DNA from: Achromobacter pulmonis
GTDB taxonomy: Bacteria; Pseudomonadota; Gammaproteobacteria; Burkholderiales; Burkholderiaceae_B
Direction: 5' to 3'
NCBI RefSeq assembly: GCF_902859765.1
Contig: NZ_CADIJV010000007.1
Coordinates: 113,486-177,485 of the forward strand
DNA length: 64,000 nt
Position 1 is the stretch's first letter, and every line of letters begins with the position of its first letter. Of the stretch, positions 49,949-58,780 are shown one piece after another. The notes under the pieces were generated by a model, which was given only the letters and a program-made list of their open reading frames with translations, searched no databases and had not been told where the DNA came from. Made by a program: the position numbers and the translations under genes.

Positions 49949-51280
49949 TTACTCGACCACCATGCGGCGGTGCACGCCGGGCAGCCAGGTGGCCAGCCAG
50001 CTTGCCCGGCCGCCGGGCGTGTTTTCTTCCGCGCTCAGCTTCTCGGCCAGCGCCTGCACCGCGCGCACGTAGATGTCGCGCTCGGCCTCCTCGTGCAACA
50101 GGTGGCCCTGGTTGGTACAGACCATCAGCGCCAGCGTGCGGTCCGGCAGCGTGCCGATCAGATCGAGCTGGAAACGCTCGGCGATCTGCTGCGCCGTCAT
50201 GCCATAGCGCTCGTCGTAGCGGTTGACGATCAGGCCCAGGCTGCGGCGGTCCACATGCAACTGCTCCAGCTCCTGCAACAGCCCGGCCAACGACACCAGC
50301 GCGCCCACGCTCTGGTCGGTGACGATCCAGTTATGCTGCGAGGCGCGCGCCAGGCCGGCGACGAATTCGGGATTGCTGAACCCGCCCGAATCGGCCACCA
50401 CCACGCCGAAATGCTGGCGCATGCGTTCGAACACCAGCAGCGAATCGGATTGCGACACCTCGCGCATCTGGCTCAGGTCGCGCGGCAGCGCCAGCACGCT
50501 CAGGCCATTGGCGGTATGCGACATGGCCGAACTGAGCAAGGTCGAATCGAGGCGGCGCAGGTTGCGCGCGGCCTCGGCGAAATCGAAATCGCCGCCGATG
50601 TTCAGGTACAGCTGGCAATCGCCCACCGGCCAGCCCAGGTCCATCAGCGCCACCCGGCTGTCCAGGGGCAAGTGGCTGCCGTTGTCGCTGGCCGGCTTGG
50701 CGCCCTTGACGCCCGAAGCCGCGCCGCGCGCGGCGGATTGCTGCTTGAGACGATCCTGCACCATACCCGCCAGGTGCACGGCCAGGGTGCTGGTGCCGAC
50801 GCCGGGGCGGGCGCCCAGCAGCAGCACGCTGCGGCGCGAGCCATCCATGCGGCCATCGCCGGCCGGCCCGTCCAGCAGGCGCTGCACCACGTCCTTGACT
50901 TCCTGCGGCGCCACGGTCGGATCGACGAAGTCGCTGACCCCGGCGCGCAGCGCGGCGATGGCGCCTTCCGGCTGGCTCAGCAGGCCTACCGCGACACGCG
51001 GGATCGCCGGCGCGATGCGCGCCAGCAGACGCGCCAGCTCGGCCGACTTGAACAGCTTTCCGGGTTCGTCCTCGCTCAGGGTGAAGTCCAGGAACACCAC
51101 CTGCGGCTCGATCTCGGCCAGGCGCCTGCCGAATTCTTCGACGCCCGGGACTTCCTGGGTCAACATGCCCATGTCGCCCAGCGCCTGGCCGAGCTGCGCG
51201 GCGACGCTGTCGCCCCTGGAACAAAACAGAAACCGATTGCCGTTCTGCAAGCCAACCCACTCCCTGGCATGTGTCTTCAT
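49949..51280 (-). CDS. tadZ: TadZ/CpaE-like localisation protein
   Basis: This 443-residue protein has an N-terminal receiver-like domain (about 1-135; VVFLDFTLSED) and a C-terminal MinD/ParA-like domain. The deviant Walker A reads GARPGVGTST, where the usual Lys residues of KGGxGKT are replaced, so ATP hydrolysis is doubtful. TadZ proteins mark the pole where the Tad machine assembles. ATG at 51280 is preferred over the frame extending into rcpA. Confidence 0.9.
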   Translation of the reverse strand: MKTHAREWVGLQNGNRFLFCSRGDSVAAQLGQALGDMGMLTQEVPGVEEFGRRLAEIEPQVVFLDFTLSEDEPGKLFKSAELARLLARIAPAIPRVAVGLLSQPEGAIAALRAGVSDFVDPTVAPQEVKDVVQRLLDGPAGDGRMDGSRRSVLLLGARPGVGTSTLAVHLAGMVQDRLKQQSAARGAASGVKGAKPASDNGSHLPLDSRVALMDLGWPVGDCQLYLNIGGDFDFAEAARNLRRLDSTLLSSAMSHTANGLSVLALPRDLSQMREVSQSDSLLVFERMRQHFGVVVADSGGFSNPEFVAGLARASQHNWIVTDQSVGALVSLAGLLQELEQLHVDRRSLGLIVNRYDERYGMTAQQIAERFQLDLIGTLPDRTLALMVCTNQGHLLHEEAERDIYVRAVQALAEKLSAEENTPGGRASWLATWLPGVHRRMVVE

Positions 51281-51285
51281 ATCGC

Positions 51286-52668
51286 TCACCGTGAAAAGCC
51301 CGGCATTTGCTGCCCGCCCGCAGGCCCCATGAGGTAGTACCCCCAAGCGTTGAACGCGGTATCGGCCGCCTCCTGCCTGGCCCCGGGCAGCGGCAGCGTG
51401 ACACCGCGCGCAATGGGCCGCACCAGGCGCGGCGTCACCACGATCACCAGCTCGGTGTCCTCCTGGGTGTAATCGACGCTGCGGAAAAACGAACCGATGA
51501 TGGGCAGGTCGCCCAGCATCGGCACTTTATTGACCAGCGCCCGGGTCTGGCGCGACACCAGGCCGCTGATGACGAAGCTCTCGCCATCGCCCAGTTCCAC
51601 CGTGGTGTCGGCGCGGCGCGTGCGCAACGCCGGGATCAGCGTGGTCGAATTGGTGCCGTTGGAAACCGCGATGGCATTGCTGTAGTCCAGTTCGCTGGCC
51701 TCCGGCGCCACCTTCAGGGCAATGCGCTCGCGCGACAGCACCGTGGGCGTGACGGTCAGGCCGATGCCGAACGGCTTGAACGTCACCGTGGTGGTGCCCA
51801 GGCCGCCAGCCTCGGGAATCGGCAGTTCGCCGCCCGCCAGGAAGCTGGCGCTCTGGCCCGTCAGCGCCACCAGCGTAGGCTCGGCCAGCACGCGCGCCAT
51901 GCCATTGTTCTGCAGCAGCCGCAGGCGCGCGCTGAAATCATTGGAGTCGTAGAACAGCGAGAAGCCCGAGGCCAGCGCCGCACCCTTGTTGAAGCCCAGC
52001 GGCGCGGAAAAGCCGTCCGGGGTGATCGAGTTGGTGCCGCCCCACGGACCGCTGCGGCCGGCGAAACTGATGCCGGCCTGCTTCATGACCGAGCGCGAGA
52101 CCTCGACCACCTTGACCTCGACCTGCACCACGCCGCCCGTGCCGGCGGTCGACACGTCGACCACGTTCTTGCCGCCCACCGTCGCGCTGGCGGCGGCCAC
52201 CGAGGCCTGGTGCGTCAGTGGCGAGTCGGCCTGGCCCGAGATCACCGCCCGGTCGCCCGCCACGTCGACGTTGGCGCCGCCGGACACGCCCCGCCCGGCC
52301 ATGACCTGCTGCACCTCGCCGGCGACCCGCAGGTTCCAGCGCTGCGGCGCGGCGTTGGCGCCGGTCCAGACCTGTAACTGCGTGGTTCCGGGCTTCCTGC
52401 CATACAGCAGCAACGCCGCCTGGCGCTTGCCGGAGGCCGGCAACACCTTGATGTCGGCCACATCGGGATCGCCGATGGCGATACGCGCCGGCGCGCCGTC
52501 CAGCAGGAGCGTCTGCTGGCCTTTGACGCCAACCACGATGTCGCGCGCGGGCGCGCTGGCGCCCGGCGCGGTTTGCAGCGCGGTCTGCGCCAGCGCGGCG
52601 CTGCCGCCGGCCATCGCCGCCGCGGCCGACAGGACACAAGTCAGGGTGGTGCGCTGAAATCTCTTCAT
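51286..52668 (-). CDS. rcpA: RcpA/CpaC outer-membrane secretin of the Tad pilus
   Basis: This 460-residue secretin has a signal peptide (AAAAMAGGSAALAQ), an N-terminal pilus-assembly domain (VGVKGQQTLLLDGAPARIAIGDPDVADIKVL), BON-like and N1-type regions, and the secretin core (VLAEPTLVALTGQSASFLAGGELPIP, VGLTVTP-like strand, PMLGDLPIIGSFFRS...ELVIVVTPRLV). It forms the outer-membrane pore for the Flp pilus. ATG at 52668 gives the signal peptide. Confidence 0.94.
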   Translation of the reverse strand: MKRFQRTTLTCVLSAAAAMAGGSAALAQTALQTAPGASAPARDIVVGVKGQQTLLLDGAPARIAIGDPDVADIKVLPASGKRQAALLLYGRKPGTTQLQVWTGANAAPQRWNLRVAGEVQQVMAGRGVSGGANVDVAGDRAVISGQADSPLTHQASVAAASATVGGKNVVDVSTAGTGGVVQVEVKVVEVSRSVMKQAGISFAGRSGPWGGTNSITPDGFSAPLGFNKGAALASGFSLFYDSNDFSARLRLLQNNGMARVLAEPTLVALTGQSASFLAGGELPIPEAGGLGTTTVTFKPFGIGLTVTPTVLSRERIALKVAPEASELDYSNAIAVSNGTNSTTLIPALRTRRADTTVELGDGESFVISGLVSRQTRALVNKVPMLGDLPIIGSFFRSVDYTQEDTELVIVVTPRLVRPIARGVTLPLPGARQEAADTAFNAWGYYLMGPAGGQQMPGFSR

Positions 52669-52733
52669 TTGCTGGATCTGAGTAACAGGTAAGGTCCAGC
52701 CGCGGGCGGCACCAGGCCACGCGCAGCCACGTT

Positions 52734-53702
52734 TCAATAGCGCACGCGCTCGGATTTTTCTCCTCGCAGTATTTCCACGGTCCGGCCGCTGCCGGCGCGG
52801 GCCGGCGCGGGCCTGGCAGCCGGGGCCGGCACGGGCTTGGCGGCCGGCGTAGGCGCGTCCAGTTGAGCCAGGCTGTCGCCGGCGTAGGCGCGGTTCGGGC
52901 CGCTCTGCAATTGTTCGAGTTGTTCGGCGGTCAGGTCGGCGCGCGCGGGCAGCACGGCGCTGCGCTGCGCGAACAGCCGGGTGTCGGGCTTGCCGTCGTC
53001 ACCGATCGGCCGCAGCGCCAATTGCAAGCGGCCGGCGCGGCTGGCCAGCATCAGTTCGTTGACATGCTCGACCGGCACGGCCAGCACCGCCGTCCTGGCG
53101 GGTTGCCCCGGCGGCCCGGGCAACAGGGATTTTTCCTCGGGGCCGTCCACCGAGGCCGCGCCGTATGCCAGCACGCGCACCTGCGATTGCAGCAAGCGCG
53201 CCTGGCCGCCAGGGATCTCCAGGCCCTTTTCCACCACGAAGAACACATCCACCAGGTCCCCCGGCGCAATGCGGTTGGCGCCGCCCACCACCTCGTCGAC
53301 GGCGATCGCCAGCGCGCGCTCGCCCGGCTTGAGCTGGCGCGCCAGCCCCTGCGCCAGCATGCTCGGCAGCAATGGATCGCCGGCGGCCAGGTCGACCCGC
53401 GTATAGGCTCCCTGCAGCGGCTTGATCGAACTGTAGCTGCCCGACAGCGCCACCTGCCATTGATCGATCCTGAGCTGCTTGTCGCCTTCGAGGCGCGTGC
53501 CCGCGGGAATCGCCGCGGCCGCCACCACCACGGGATAGCGCTTGACCGGCGCCTCGGCCGGCGCCGGCGGCGTGGTCGCCACCGGGCTGGCCGGCGCCGG
53601 CGCGGGTGGCGGCGGCGCCGAGGCCAGCCGCCATGCCACGAACGCCAGCACCAGCCCCGCGGCCAGCAGCACACCCGCGATGATTTTGCTCAGACTGCTC
53701 AT
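52734..53702 (-). CDS. cpaB: RcpC/CpaB Flp pilus assembly protein
   Basis: This 322-residue protein has an N-terminal membrane anchor (IIAGVLLAAGLVLAFVAWRLA), a Pro-rich linker, an SAF-type domain (VVVAAAAIPAGTRL...GDPLLPSML) and the CpaB body (AIAVDEVVGGANRIAPGDLVDVFFVVE). It is periplasmic and works with the secretin. The ATG overlaps the preceding TadE-like stop (ATGA). Confidence 0.92.
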   Translation of the reverse strand: MSSLSKIIAGVLLAAGLVLAFVAWRLASAPPPPAPAPASPVATTPPAPAEAPVKRYPVVVAAAAIPAGTRLEGDKQLRIDQWQVALSGSYSSIKPLQGAYTRVDLAAGDPLLPSMLAQGLARQLKPGERALAIAVDEVVGGANRIAPGDLVDVFFVVEKGLEIPGGQARLLQSQVRVLAYGAASVDGPEEKSLLPGPPGQPARTAVLAVPVEHVNELMLASRAGRLQLALRPIGDDGKPDTRLFAQRSAVLPARADLTAEQLEQLQSGPNRAYAGDSLAQLDAPTPAAKPVPAPAARPAPARAGSGRTVEILRGEKSERVRY

Positions 53703-54190
53703 GGCGCCCCTTGGGAAATTTGCACGATGGCCCTGGACGACAGCCGGGTCGGAATCCAGTTCTTGTCGGTGCCGGGCAACATGGCGATGAACGCCTGGAA
53801 GGTCGACAGCACCGGCCAGGCCTGCACGTTGAACGTCATGGCAACGGTGCTGCATTGCGCCGTCTGCCCGCCCGACCCGCTCCAGGCGCAGGGCGCGCTG
53901 GTGGTGCGGCAGGCAACCGCCGAGCCGCTGCCGAACACGCTCATCGCCGCCGAACAGGCCGCGCCGGGCACGTCCGCCTCGCCGGCAAAGCGCGCGTGGA
54001 CCGCGGCGCGCGCGCCCTCGGAGGCGGCCGCGGCCAGCTGCTGCTGCATCCAGAACAGCACGCCATAGCCGACCACGGCGCAGACGAACATCAGCAGCAT
54101 GGTCACCATCAACGAGAATTCGAGCGTGGCGATGCCGCGCTGGCGGCGCCCGTGGCCGCGCATGGCGGGAGCGGCGGCGCGCGCGGCCAT
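53699..54190 (-). CDS. TadE-like minor pseudopilin (2)
   Basis: This 163-residue protein has the short basic leader and pseudopilin motif RQRGIATLEFSLMVTMLLMFVCAVVGYGVLFW, with the Gly-x4-Glu-Phe pattern that prepilin peptidase cuts. A Cys-containing globular part follows (four Cys between about 95 and 130). It is coupled by TGATG to the upstream TadE-like gene and by ATGA to cpaB. Confidence 0.88.
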   Translation of the reverse strand: MAARAAAPAMRGHGRRQRGIATLEFSLMVTMLLMFVCAVVGYGVLFWMQQQLAAAASEGARAAVHARFAGEADVPGAACSAAMSVFGSGSAVACRTTSAPCAWSGSGGQTAQCSTVAMTFNVQAWPVLSTFQAFIAMLPGTDKNWIPTRLSSRAIVQISQGAP

Positions 54191-54699
54191 CAGTTGCTCC
54201 CGTCCAGGGCATTGCCCAGATGGACCGTGGCGCGCGCGCTGAGCACGCTGGAAGGCGGCATCAGGGCCTGGGCCAGAAAGGGGAAATTGGGAATCAGCGG
54301 ATTGGCGCCGTAGGGGTAGCTGACCGTCACTTCGATCTGGTCGGCGCTGAGCGGCTGGCCGCTGCAGGCGCCGCCGGCGGCGCTGCTGAGTGTGCCCGCG
54401 GCCCCGCACACCGCCACGGCGACGGCGGCCGAGGACATGGTGGTGATCCAGCCGGCGCGGTCCAGCGCGATATCGCGGCCGGCGTTGGCGCGCATGGCCA
54501 GCGAGGTGGCGCCCGGCTGCCATTGCAGCACTTTGCGCGCGCCGTCCTGCGCGGCCAGGGTGACCGAGTGCTGCGCGGTGAACACCAGTGCGTACGTCAG
54601 GATGGCGTAGAACACCAGGAAGAACACCACGAATACCAGTCCGAATTCAAGGGAATAAACGCCACGCTGAGGGCGGCCAGGCCGAGGTAGGCGCCGTAG
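54190..54699 (-). CDS. TadE-like minor pseudopilin (1), start unresolved
   Basis: The frame encodes a basic leader and classic pseudopilin motif (RPQRGVYSLEFGLVFVVFF), then a globular part ending in HLGNALDGSN. No ATG, GTG or TTG occurs in frame from about 54830 down to 54631. The first is GTG at 54630, which lies inside the hydrophobic segment and would remove the cleavage motif. The upper boundary given is only the extent of pseudopilin-like sequence. The gene overlaps the 3' end of the prepilin peptidase gene in another frame by about 100 bp. Possible explanations are a non-standard start, a frameshift, or a sequence error. Confidence 0.7.
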   Translation of the reverse strand, partial: LRRLPRPGRPQRGVYSLEFGLVFVVFFLVFYAILTYALVFTAQHSVTLAAQDGARKVLQWQPGATSLAMRANAGRDIALDRAGWITTMSSAAVAVAVCGAAGTLSSAAGGACSGQPLSADQIEVTVSYPYGANPLIPNFPFLAQALMPPSSVLSARATVHLGNALDGSN

Positions 54700-55151
54700 G
54701 GGATCTGACGGGCCCGAAGCGGCAACGTCCGGCTGCGGGCGATGAACCGGTAGAGCAAGGCATGCAGGCCGGCCAGCAGGCTGGCGGCCACTAGCGTCAT
54801 CGACAAGGGAGCAAAGCCCATCAAGAGGCCGAGGATGGCGATCGCCTTGACGTCGCCCGCGCCCATCAGGCGCCGGGTCCAAAGGGGAAAGAAGGGCAAT
54901 GCCAGCGCAAAGCCGGCGAGCGCCATGGACCAGCTGGTCCAGCGCGGCGGGTAGCTCCAGGCCGGCACCAGCCATGCGGCCAGCAACCACAGCGCCTGTC
55001 CCGCGAATCCCGCGACGATGAGCGAGTTGGGTACGCGGCGATAGCGCAGATCGGTGTATATCAACACCAGATTCCAGCATGCGAACAACAGCCACCACAG
55101 CACTTCCCCTGGATACAAGGCAGGACCTTCCGACGGTTTCGGATTCAACAA
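54597..55151 (-). CDS. tadV: TadV/CpaA prepilin peptidase (A24 family)
   Basis: This protein of about 184 residues has the two catalytic Asp motifs of A24 aspartic peptidases: YTDLRYRRVPN and MGAGDVK. It has six or so hydrophobic segments. It processes the Flp prepilin and the TadE-like pseudopilins. The start is uncertain: TTG at 55151 is the outermost, while TTG at 55118 has an AAGG ribosome-binding site. The last 15-20 residues overlap the next gene and look unlike family ends. Confidence 0.88.
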   Translation of the reverse strand: MLNPKPSEGPALYPGEVLWWLLFACWNLVLIYTDLRYRRVPNSLIVAGFAGQALWLLAAWLVPAWSYPPRWTSWSMALAGFALALPFFPLWTRRLMGAGDVKAIAILGLLMGFAPLSMTLVAASLLAGLHALLYRFIARSRTLPLRARQIPYGAYLGLAALSVAFIPLNSDWYSWCSSWCSTPS

Positions 55152-55385
55152 CGGGAGTGTCCGTCCAGACGAACACCGTCTCCTTTCTCTGACCGACTGG
55201 CAAAGCCGGGCCGCGCCCGGCGCTCACGCCGCCGGGCGCAACGCCGTCAACCCGCAACCGCCTCGATCCGCCGCGCGGCAAACGCAGTCAACATCGATTC
55301 CGCGCCAGGCGCGGCGGCCGGCCCGGCCGCCCGGCGTTGCCTGGCCACGGCCAGGCCCGCCGGCAACCGGCCGGGCCCCGCGGCC

Positions 55386-55562
55386 TCACGTGGAGGCAGC
55401 GGCGAGCTTGGCCTGCAGCGACGTGAACAGGCCGCTGAGCGCGCCCGTGAATGTCGCCAAAGCCGCCACCAGCGCCACCGCGATGGTGCCCGCGATCAGC
55501 CCGTATTCCAGGGCGGTAATGCCATCTTCGTCGTTCCAGAACTGCGCAAGTTTCGCTTTCAT
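55386..55562 (-). CDS. flp: Flp-type IVb major pilin
   Basis: This small gene encodes 58 residues: MKAKLAQFWNDEDGITALEY, then a hydrophobic helix (GLIAGTIAVALVAALATF) and a short tail ending LAAAST. The Gly-Ile-Thr-Ala-Leu-Glu-Tyr cleavage and assembly motif is the hallmark of Flp pilins. It is first in the tad locus, and a 234-bp gap with GC-rich hairpins separates it from tadV. That gap probably allows high pilin expression. AGGAG lies before the ATG at 55562. Confidence 0.95.
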   Translation of the reverse strand: MKAKLAQFWNDEDGITALEYGLIAGTIAVALVAALATFTGALSGLFTSLQAKLAAAST

Positions 55563-55702
55563 GTCGAGCTCCTGAGGTCTCGCTTGATGATCGAGCCAAG
55601 CCGCCGGGACGGCACTGGCCCCCTAAGCCCGGAACTGCCGGTGCGCTGGCGTGTTCCACACCCTCGCCCCTTCCGGGTACCGCAAAGCCTGTGGACAGGC
55701 CC

Positions 55703-56533
55703 TCAACCCGGCCCCAGGGTGGAGCCGGGCGTCCTGCCCGGCTCCACCGCGGGGACCGATTCAATGATCGAATCGATGCGTTGCGCCAGGCGCGCGCGGA
55801 ACCGGCGCGAGGCACGCTGCAGATGCCAGCGCATCACCAGCAACATGACCACCGACAACCCGAACGCGATGTACGGCAGCATCACGCCGCCGATCTGCAT
55901 GCTGGAAAAATCGCGCGGGGCGGTACAGACCACGGTGCCGGCCGCGGCGCCGGTGTAATGCATGCCGCACACCGCGATCGCCATCAAAACAGCCGCCGCG
56001 GCGCGCTGAAACTCGTTCTGCGTATTGAAAGCCAGCCACAGCGCGGCTGACGCGGCAATTACCGCTATCAATACCGATAAAACAACCATCGGCAGGTTCC
56101 ACATGAATATCGCCGGCATGCGCATGGCGCTGATGCCCACATAATGCATCGCCGCCACGCCAAGGCCGGCGGCCACGCCACCGACCAGGCAACGCATAAA
56201 TGTGAAGCGGTCACGGCCTACATACCAGAAGGCCCAGCCGGAAAACCCTGCCGCCACCACGAAACTGAGCACCGTCATACCGACCTGGTAACTCACGCTG
56301 AACGGCAGCTCCTGGGCCTGCATGCCGATGAAATGCATGCTCCAGATACCGACGCCGCCCATCGCCAGGGCGCCGATGATGATGTAACCGATGCGGATCT
56401 CGCCGTCCTGCGTTTCGGCACGGATGCCGACCGCGGCCAGCAGCGCCACATAGGAGCCGAGCACCGCGATCAGGAACGAAAGCCCCACCAGACCGGCATT
56501 GAACGAAAGCGGAACGATGTCGCCCGGATTCAT
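55703..56533 (-). CDS. MHYT-domain integral membrane protein
   Basis: This 276-residue protein has seven or so hydrophobic helices and three MHYT-type motifs (SMHFIGMQA, AMHYVGISAM, GMHYTGAAAG) whose Met/His residues are thought to bind copper or sense O2, CO or NO. No GGDEF, EAL or kinase output domain is attached; the protein ends in a short Arg-rich cytoplasmic tail. ATG at 56533 (MNPGDIV) is the family start. It lies upstream of flp on the same strand, so a link to pilus control is possible but unproven. Confidence 0.9.
   Translation of the reverse strand: MNPGDIVPLSFNAGLVGLSFLIAVLGSYVALLAAVGIRAETQDGEIRIGYIIIGALAMGGVGIWSMHFIGMQAQELPFSVSYQVGMTVLSFVVAAGFSGWAFWYVGRDRFTFMRCLVGGVAAGLGVAAMHYVGISAMRMPAIFMWNLPMVVLSVLIAVIAASAALWLAFNTQNEFQRAAAAVLMAIAVCGMHYTGAAAGTVVCTAPRDFSSMQIGGVMLPYIAFGLSVVMLLVMRWHLQRASRRFRARLAQRIDSIIESVPAVEPGRTPGSTLGPG
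55719..55747. terminator. Strong hairpin within the 3' end of the MHYT gene
   Basis: GTGGAGCCGGGC and GCCCGGCTCCAC form a perfect 12-bp stem around GTCCT, overlapping the last codons of the MHYT gene. It could limit read-through into flp. No T run follows. Confidence 0.4.
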
Positions 56534-56641
56534 GCGCGCCCCCCGTGAACAGGCCGCCGGCAAGTCATTGCGGGCGCGCTGCTTTCGACGATTCTGTTGC
56601 GGTCATCCTGGTCCATCTGCGGACTCCCGAGAGCCTGTAAA

Positions 56642-56700
56642 CCTGATGTGTTTTGAAACGTTTATATAGTCTTATCTATTAACAATTAATACACATCAGG
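56642..56700. repeat. Inverted repeat in the TpsB-like promoter region
   Basis: CCTGATGTGT and ACACATCAGG are 10-bp arms separated by 39 bp of very AT-rich sequence. It may be a regulatory dyad or a cruciform-forming element. Confidence 0.5.
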
Positions 56701-56715
56701 GTTTGTACCAGTATT
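56699..56715 (+). promoter_or_regulatory. 17-bp motif shared with the lipoprotein promoter (copy 1)
   Basis: GGGTTTGTACCAGTATT matches the reverse complement of 58890-58906 at 16 of 17 positions. Both copies sit in AT-rich gaps upstream of the TpsB-like and lipoprotein genes, suggesting coregulation, perhaps by the linked MarR protein. Confidence 0.55.
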
Positions 56716-57022
56716 CACAACACTGCGACGGCTTACTTGTAACGAATATTCTGAAATTCACCGACACCATTTTCCCGTATGCAGGAAAACGCGAGATCGG
56801 CGTTGCCACAATTGCATTTCATTGCGCTCTGTTGTTATATCCAGTTCCCAGGCAGTCACAATGAAATAATTTGTCATTGCCTCCCCGCGCTGGCAACATA
56901 CCGCCTGTGCGGCGCGCGACCGGGTTTAGTTATACGGCGGCCGCATATATCCAAGTCTTATTCGGACGATTTATCCGGAGCCTGTTTAAACGGCGCTTGC
57001 GGCAAACAAGAGACACCACGGC

Positions 57023-58732
57023 ATGAGACGCACGCTTCCTGCAAGTCCGCTTTCCCTCGCCTTGATCTGCATGTTGGCCCCCCTGGGCGCGGCGCACGCC
57101 GACGGCCCATTGCGCGGCAACCCGGTGGATGCCCTGCCCCAGATCGAGCGCCCGCCCAGCGCCACCCAGCCGCCGCCGGTGGTGCAGACGCAGACACCGG
57201 AACAACGGGCGCTGCAGGCGCGCCTGGCGCAGCGCATCGTGCCGCGGCATTTCGATGTCACCGGCGTGCATGCGATACCGTTCGAGGACGTGGCCGCGTT
57301 GCTTTCGCCGCTGTCGGGCAAGGAGATCAGCCTGGGCGAGCTGGTGCAGCAGGTCGACAAGATCACGCAGCTGTACCGCGAGCGCGGCTATCCCCTGTCG
57401 TTCGCGCTGGTACAGAACCAGAACTTCGCCAACGGCCTGGTGGTGGTGACCGTGGTCGAGGGCTACATCGGCACGGTGCGCATCGAGGGCGACATCGGCA
57501 ACGCGCAGGACCGCCTGGAATCGCTGGCCGAGCCGCTCAAGCAGGAAAAGCCGCTGCAGCAGGCCACGCTGGAGCGCGTGCTGAATCTGATGCGCACGGT
57601 GCCCGGCGTGAAATTCACGCCCTCGCTGGACCTGCCGCGCCGCGCCGACGGCGCTACCGAACTGGTGCTGGCGGCATCGCGCCAACCGGTCAGCCTGACC
57701 GGCGGCGTGGCGGACCTGGGCACCGGCATGCAGCCCCTGGTCAACGTCGCCACCAACAGCCTCACCCCGCTGGGCGAACAGGTCAAGCTGACGGCGTCGG
57801 TGCCGTTCAATACCGACGACGTCAAATACGTGTCCGGCGAAATCCGCGTGCCGCTGGGCAACGACGGCCTGGCGGTCAAGGTGGATGGCTACCACTATGA
57901 CGCGCGGCCCAAGGACGAGGCGATCGAATACCTGGGCTTCAATCGCCGGGTCAAGAACGACCGCATCGGCATCGGCATCAGCTACCCGTTCCTGCTGAAC
58001 AACACCCGCTCGCTGACCGGCACGCTGGGGGTGTACGCCGCCAACTCGAAGGACCGCTATGAGGCCAAGGCATCCGACCGCTGGTTGCAGCAGGATGCCC
58101 AAGTGCGCGCGGCCAACCTCGAAATGCGCTATATCCAGGTGTCGGAATCCATGACTTCCGACGTGACGCTGGCGGTCGCCAAGGGCTTCGACGCCGCCGG
58201 CGCCAAGAAGGAGATCAACACCAACTACGGCTATTCGGCGGTGCCGGTGCTCGACCTGGATTTCACCCGCTACAACCTGAATGCCAAGCAGACTTTCGCG
58301 CTGCCGGCGCAGTTCGGCCTGACCCTGTCCGGCGCCGCGCAGTACTCCAGCAACATCCTGCCGTCGTCCGAACAGGTGTCTTTCGGCAGTTGGCGCTACG
58401 CGATGGGTTATCCGCAAGGCGAGCAGAGCGGCGACAAGGGCGTCGGGGTTTCGGCCGAGGTGAATCGCCGCTTCGGTATCGGCTGGCAATATCTGACCAA
58501 TGTGCAGCCGTATGCGCTGATCGACTATGCGCGCACCTGGTACAACAATTCGAGCCTGCAGCAATTGAATCAGCGCCATCTGTCTTCGGTGGCCCTGGGG
58601 CTGCGCTTTACCGACGACAAGTACTATCTGTTTGATTTCAACGTGGCCAAACCGATTGGCTCGGCCACCGTCAACAACAATCGCGACGTGCGTTTCAACG
58701 CCAATTACTCGCTGTATTACGACGCCTTCTGA
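57023..58732 (+). CDS. TpsB/FhaC/ShlB-like outer-membrane transporter (divergent)
   Basis: This 569-residue protein has a signal peptide (ALICMLAPLGAAHAD), a Pro/Gln-rich linker, a POTRA domain (about 70-150; HFDVTGVHAIPFEDVAALLSPLSGKEISLGELVQQVDKITQLYRERGYPLSFALV), a second POTRA-like part, and a beta barrel ending in YSLYYDAF. The Omp85 loop-6 motif, usually VRGY/F, reads YAMGY at about residues 459-463, so the hallmark Arg is missing. No filamentous TpsA substrate lies nearby; the next gene is a repeat lipoprotein. A two-POTRA, 16-strand exporter is the family expectation; the substrate is inferred to be the lipoprotein. Confidence 0.88.
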   Translation: MRRTLPASPLSLALICMLAPLGAAHADGPLRGNPVDALPQIERPPSATQPPPVVQTQTPEQRALQARLAQRIVPRHFDVTGVHAIPFEDVAALLSPLSGKEISLGELVQQVDKITQLYRERGYPLSFALVQNQNFANGLVVVTVVEGYIGTVRIEGDIGNAQDRLESLAEPLKQEKPLQQATLERVLNLMRTVPGVKFTPSLDLPRRADGATELVLAASRQPVSLTGGVADLGTGMQPLVNVATNSLTPLGEQVKLTASVPFNTDDVKYVSGEIRVPLGNDGLAVKVDGYHYDARPKDEAIEYLGFNRRVKNDRIGIGISYPFLLNNTRSLTGTLGVYAANSKDRYEAKASDRWLQQDAQVRAANLEMRYIQVSESMTSDVTLAVAKGFDAAGAKKEINTNYGYSAVPVLDLDFTRYNLNAKQTFALPAQFGLTLSGAAQYSSNILPSSEQVSFGSWRYAMGYPQGEQSGDKGVGVSAEVNRRFGIGWQYLTNVQPYALIDYARTWYNNSSLQQLNQRHLSSVALGLRFTDDKYYLFDFNVAKPIGSATVNNNRDVRFNANYSLYYDAF

Positions 58733-58752
58733 GGCGCCGCGCCGATGATCCC

Positions 58753-58780
58753 GCGCCTGTTGCGACAGGCGCTTTTTTTT
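58753..58780 (+). terminator. Rho-independent terminator after the TpsB-like gene
   Basis: GCGCCTGT and ACAGGCGC form an 8-bp stem with TGCG loop followed by eight T residues, 20 bp after the stop. It separates the transcript from the lipoprotein gene. Confidence 0.88.

Larger units (their letters stand above)
56534..57022. other. AT-rich intergenic region upstream of the TpsB-like gene
   Basis: This 489-bp gap holds no credible gene. From about 56640 to 56990 it is much more AT-rich than its surroundings. It carries an inverted repeat CCTGATGTGT (56642-56651) / ACACATCAGG (56691-56700). Directly after it, at 56699-56715, is a 17-bp motif that recurs inverted at 58890-58906. It likely contains the promoters of the divergent MHYT and TpsB-like genes. 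Confidence 0.6.

Noticed and set aside
55563-55702. Sigma-54 promoter upstream of flp
   Set aside because: I searched the minus strand for GG-N10-GC with a TGGCA-like box and found only off-by-one or poor matches.
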